Assembly: GCA_023434855.1 (NCBI GenBank)
Contig: JAEYSJ010000280.1
Coordinates: 1 to 11,167 of the forward strand
Length of the DNA stretch: 11,167 nt
DNA from: Bacillota bacterium
Lineage (GTDB): Bacteria; Bacillota_C; Negativicutes; JAEYSJ01
Direction of reading: 5' to 3'
A program made the position numbers and the translations under genes. The notes under the pieces were generated by a model. That model saw only the letters and a program-made list of their open reading frames with translations. It was not told the DNA's origin and searched no databases. This document shows, piece after piece, positions 10,889 through 11,167 of the stretch (its first letter is position 1; every line of letters begins with the position of its first letter).

Positions 10889-11167
10889 TTAAAACGTTTG
10901 CTTTTTGTGAACTTGCAGTAATCCACCGTAATTGTGGGCCGCTTCAATGTCCGGCATTGTAAAGGCTGCAGGGAAAATGTCGACTTTGGTATGAGTGCCT
11001 TGCATAATCCCATAAAAAATATCGCTGTTCACATTGCGTGATAGCGATACACCTTCCAGCCATGACCGGGTATTTTTCACCGTATCCACGGCCTTTTTTA
11101 ATTTCGGGTACATTTCGGCAGTGACTTGCCCATTTATTTTAACCACGCGGAAGTGGTACGGTTCCCC
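10889..11167 (-). CDS. Phage tail protein I (gpI)-like, C-terminal part
   Basis: The frame is open to the right edge, so only the last 92 residues are seen. An in-window GTG at 11144-11146 is internal, since the frame continues through GEPYHFRV before it. The segment VTAEMYPKLKKAVDTVKNTR followed by SWLEGVSLSRN resembles the conserved C-terminus of P2 gpI-like tail proteins, and the tail VDIFPAAFTMPDIEAAHNYG is typical of Bacillota versions. In P2-like phages the order gpI, gpH fibre, gpG assembly is fixed, and the neighbours here agree. A DUF2313/YmfQ baseplate protein is the alternative. It belongs to the baseplate and tail-tip module, which continues beyond the window. Confidence 0.65.
   Translation of the reverse strand, partial: GEPYHFRVVKINGQVTAEMYPKLKKAVDTVKNTRSWLEGVSLSRNVNSDIFYGIMQGTHTKVDIFPAAFTMPDIEAAHNYGGLLQVHKKQTF

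Noticed and set aside
1..11167. CRISPR array or insertion sequence
   Set aside because: No regularly spaced repeats, transposase or terminal inverted repeats were seen.

Overview
The window looks like the right-hand (attR-side) end of an integrated myovirus-type prophage in a Bacillota chromosome. Strong AGGAGG-type ribosome sites, sigma-A-like promoters, Bacillus-type LexA boxes and a Bacillota-type holin and glucosaminidase point to that phylum. A diderm member (Negativicutes, Sporomusa/Pelosinus-like) is my best guess, because the lysis cassette contains a spanin-like membrane-anchored protein. That guess is inference, not proof.

Layout. Positions 1-349 look like host flank without a recognisable gene. 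Positions 350-394 hold the 3' half of a tRNA-Arg(CCT) gene on the minus strand. Homology to a tRNA stops exactly at the anticodon loop, as expected for the leftover attR of an element integrated into the 3' half of a tRNA. The prophage would therefore run rightward from about 395, past the window edge, with the intact tRNA and probably the integrase at its far end. Two 15-bp direct repeats at 479-513 may be integrase arm sites.

From 641 to 6340 lies an accessory (moron) region of independently transcribed units. They are: a PH-SHOCT protein; a small gene under a promoter with two LexA boxes (SOS control); a protein with an R-x4-H (HEPN-like) motif; a complete bacterial Ku protein with its own promoter and terminator; a membrane-anchored coiled-coil protein; and a small HTH regulator. 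The HTH gene is divergent from a plus-strand operon of five small proteins of unknown function (4218-5800). Both promoters contain copies of one inverted-repeat motif. A small HNH protein follows at 5955-6251.

From 6400 to the right edge, everything is on the minus strand and follows late phage gene order. Read 5' to 3' it runs: C-terminus of a tail protein I (gpI)-like protein, tail-collar fibre (gpH-like), DUF4376 fibre-assembly-type protein, a 44-aa protein ending in a terminator, holin, GH73 endolysin, spanin candidate, a 49-aa Cys/His protein, and a strong terminator at 6402-6429.

The most interesting parts are the prophage-borne Ku, the HTH-controlled operon of five small ORFs (a candidate anti-defence or lysogenic-conversion locus), the SOS-controlled small gene, and the possible new spanin type.
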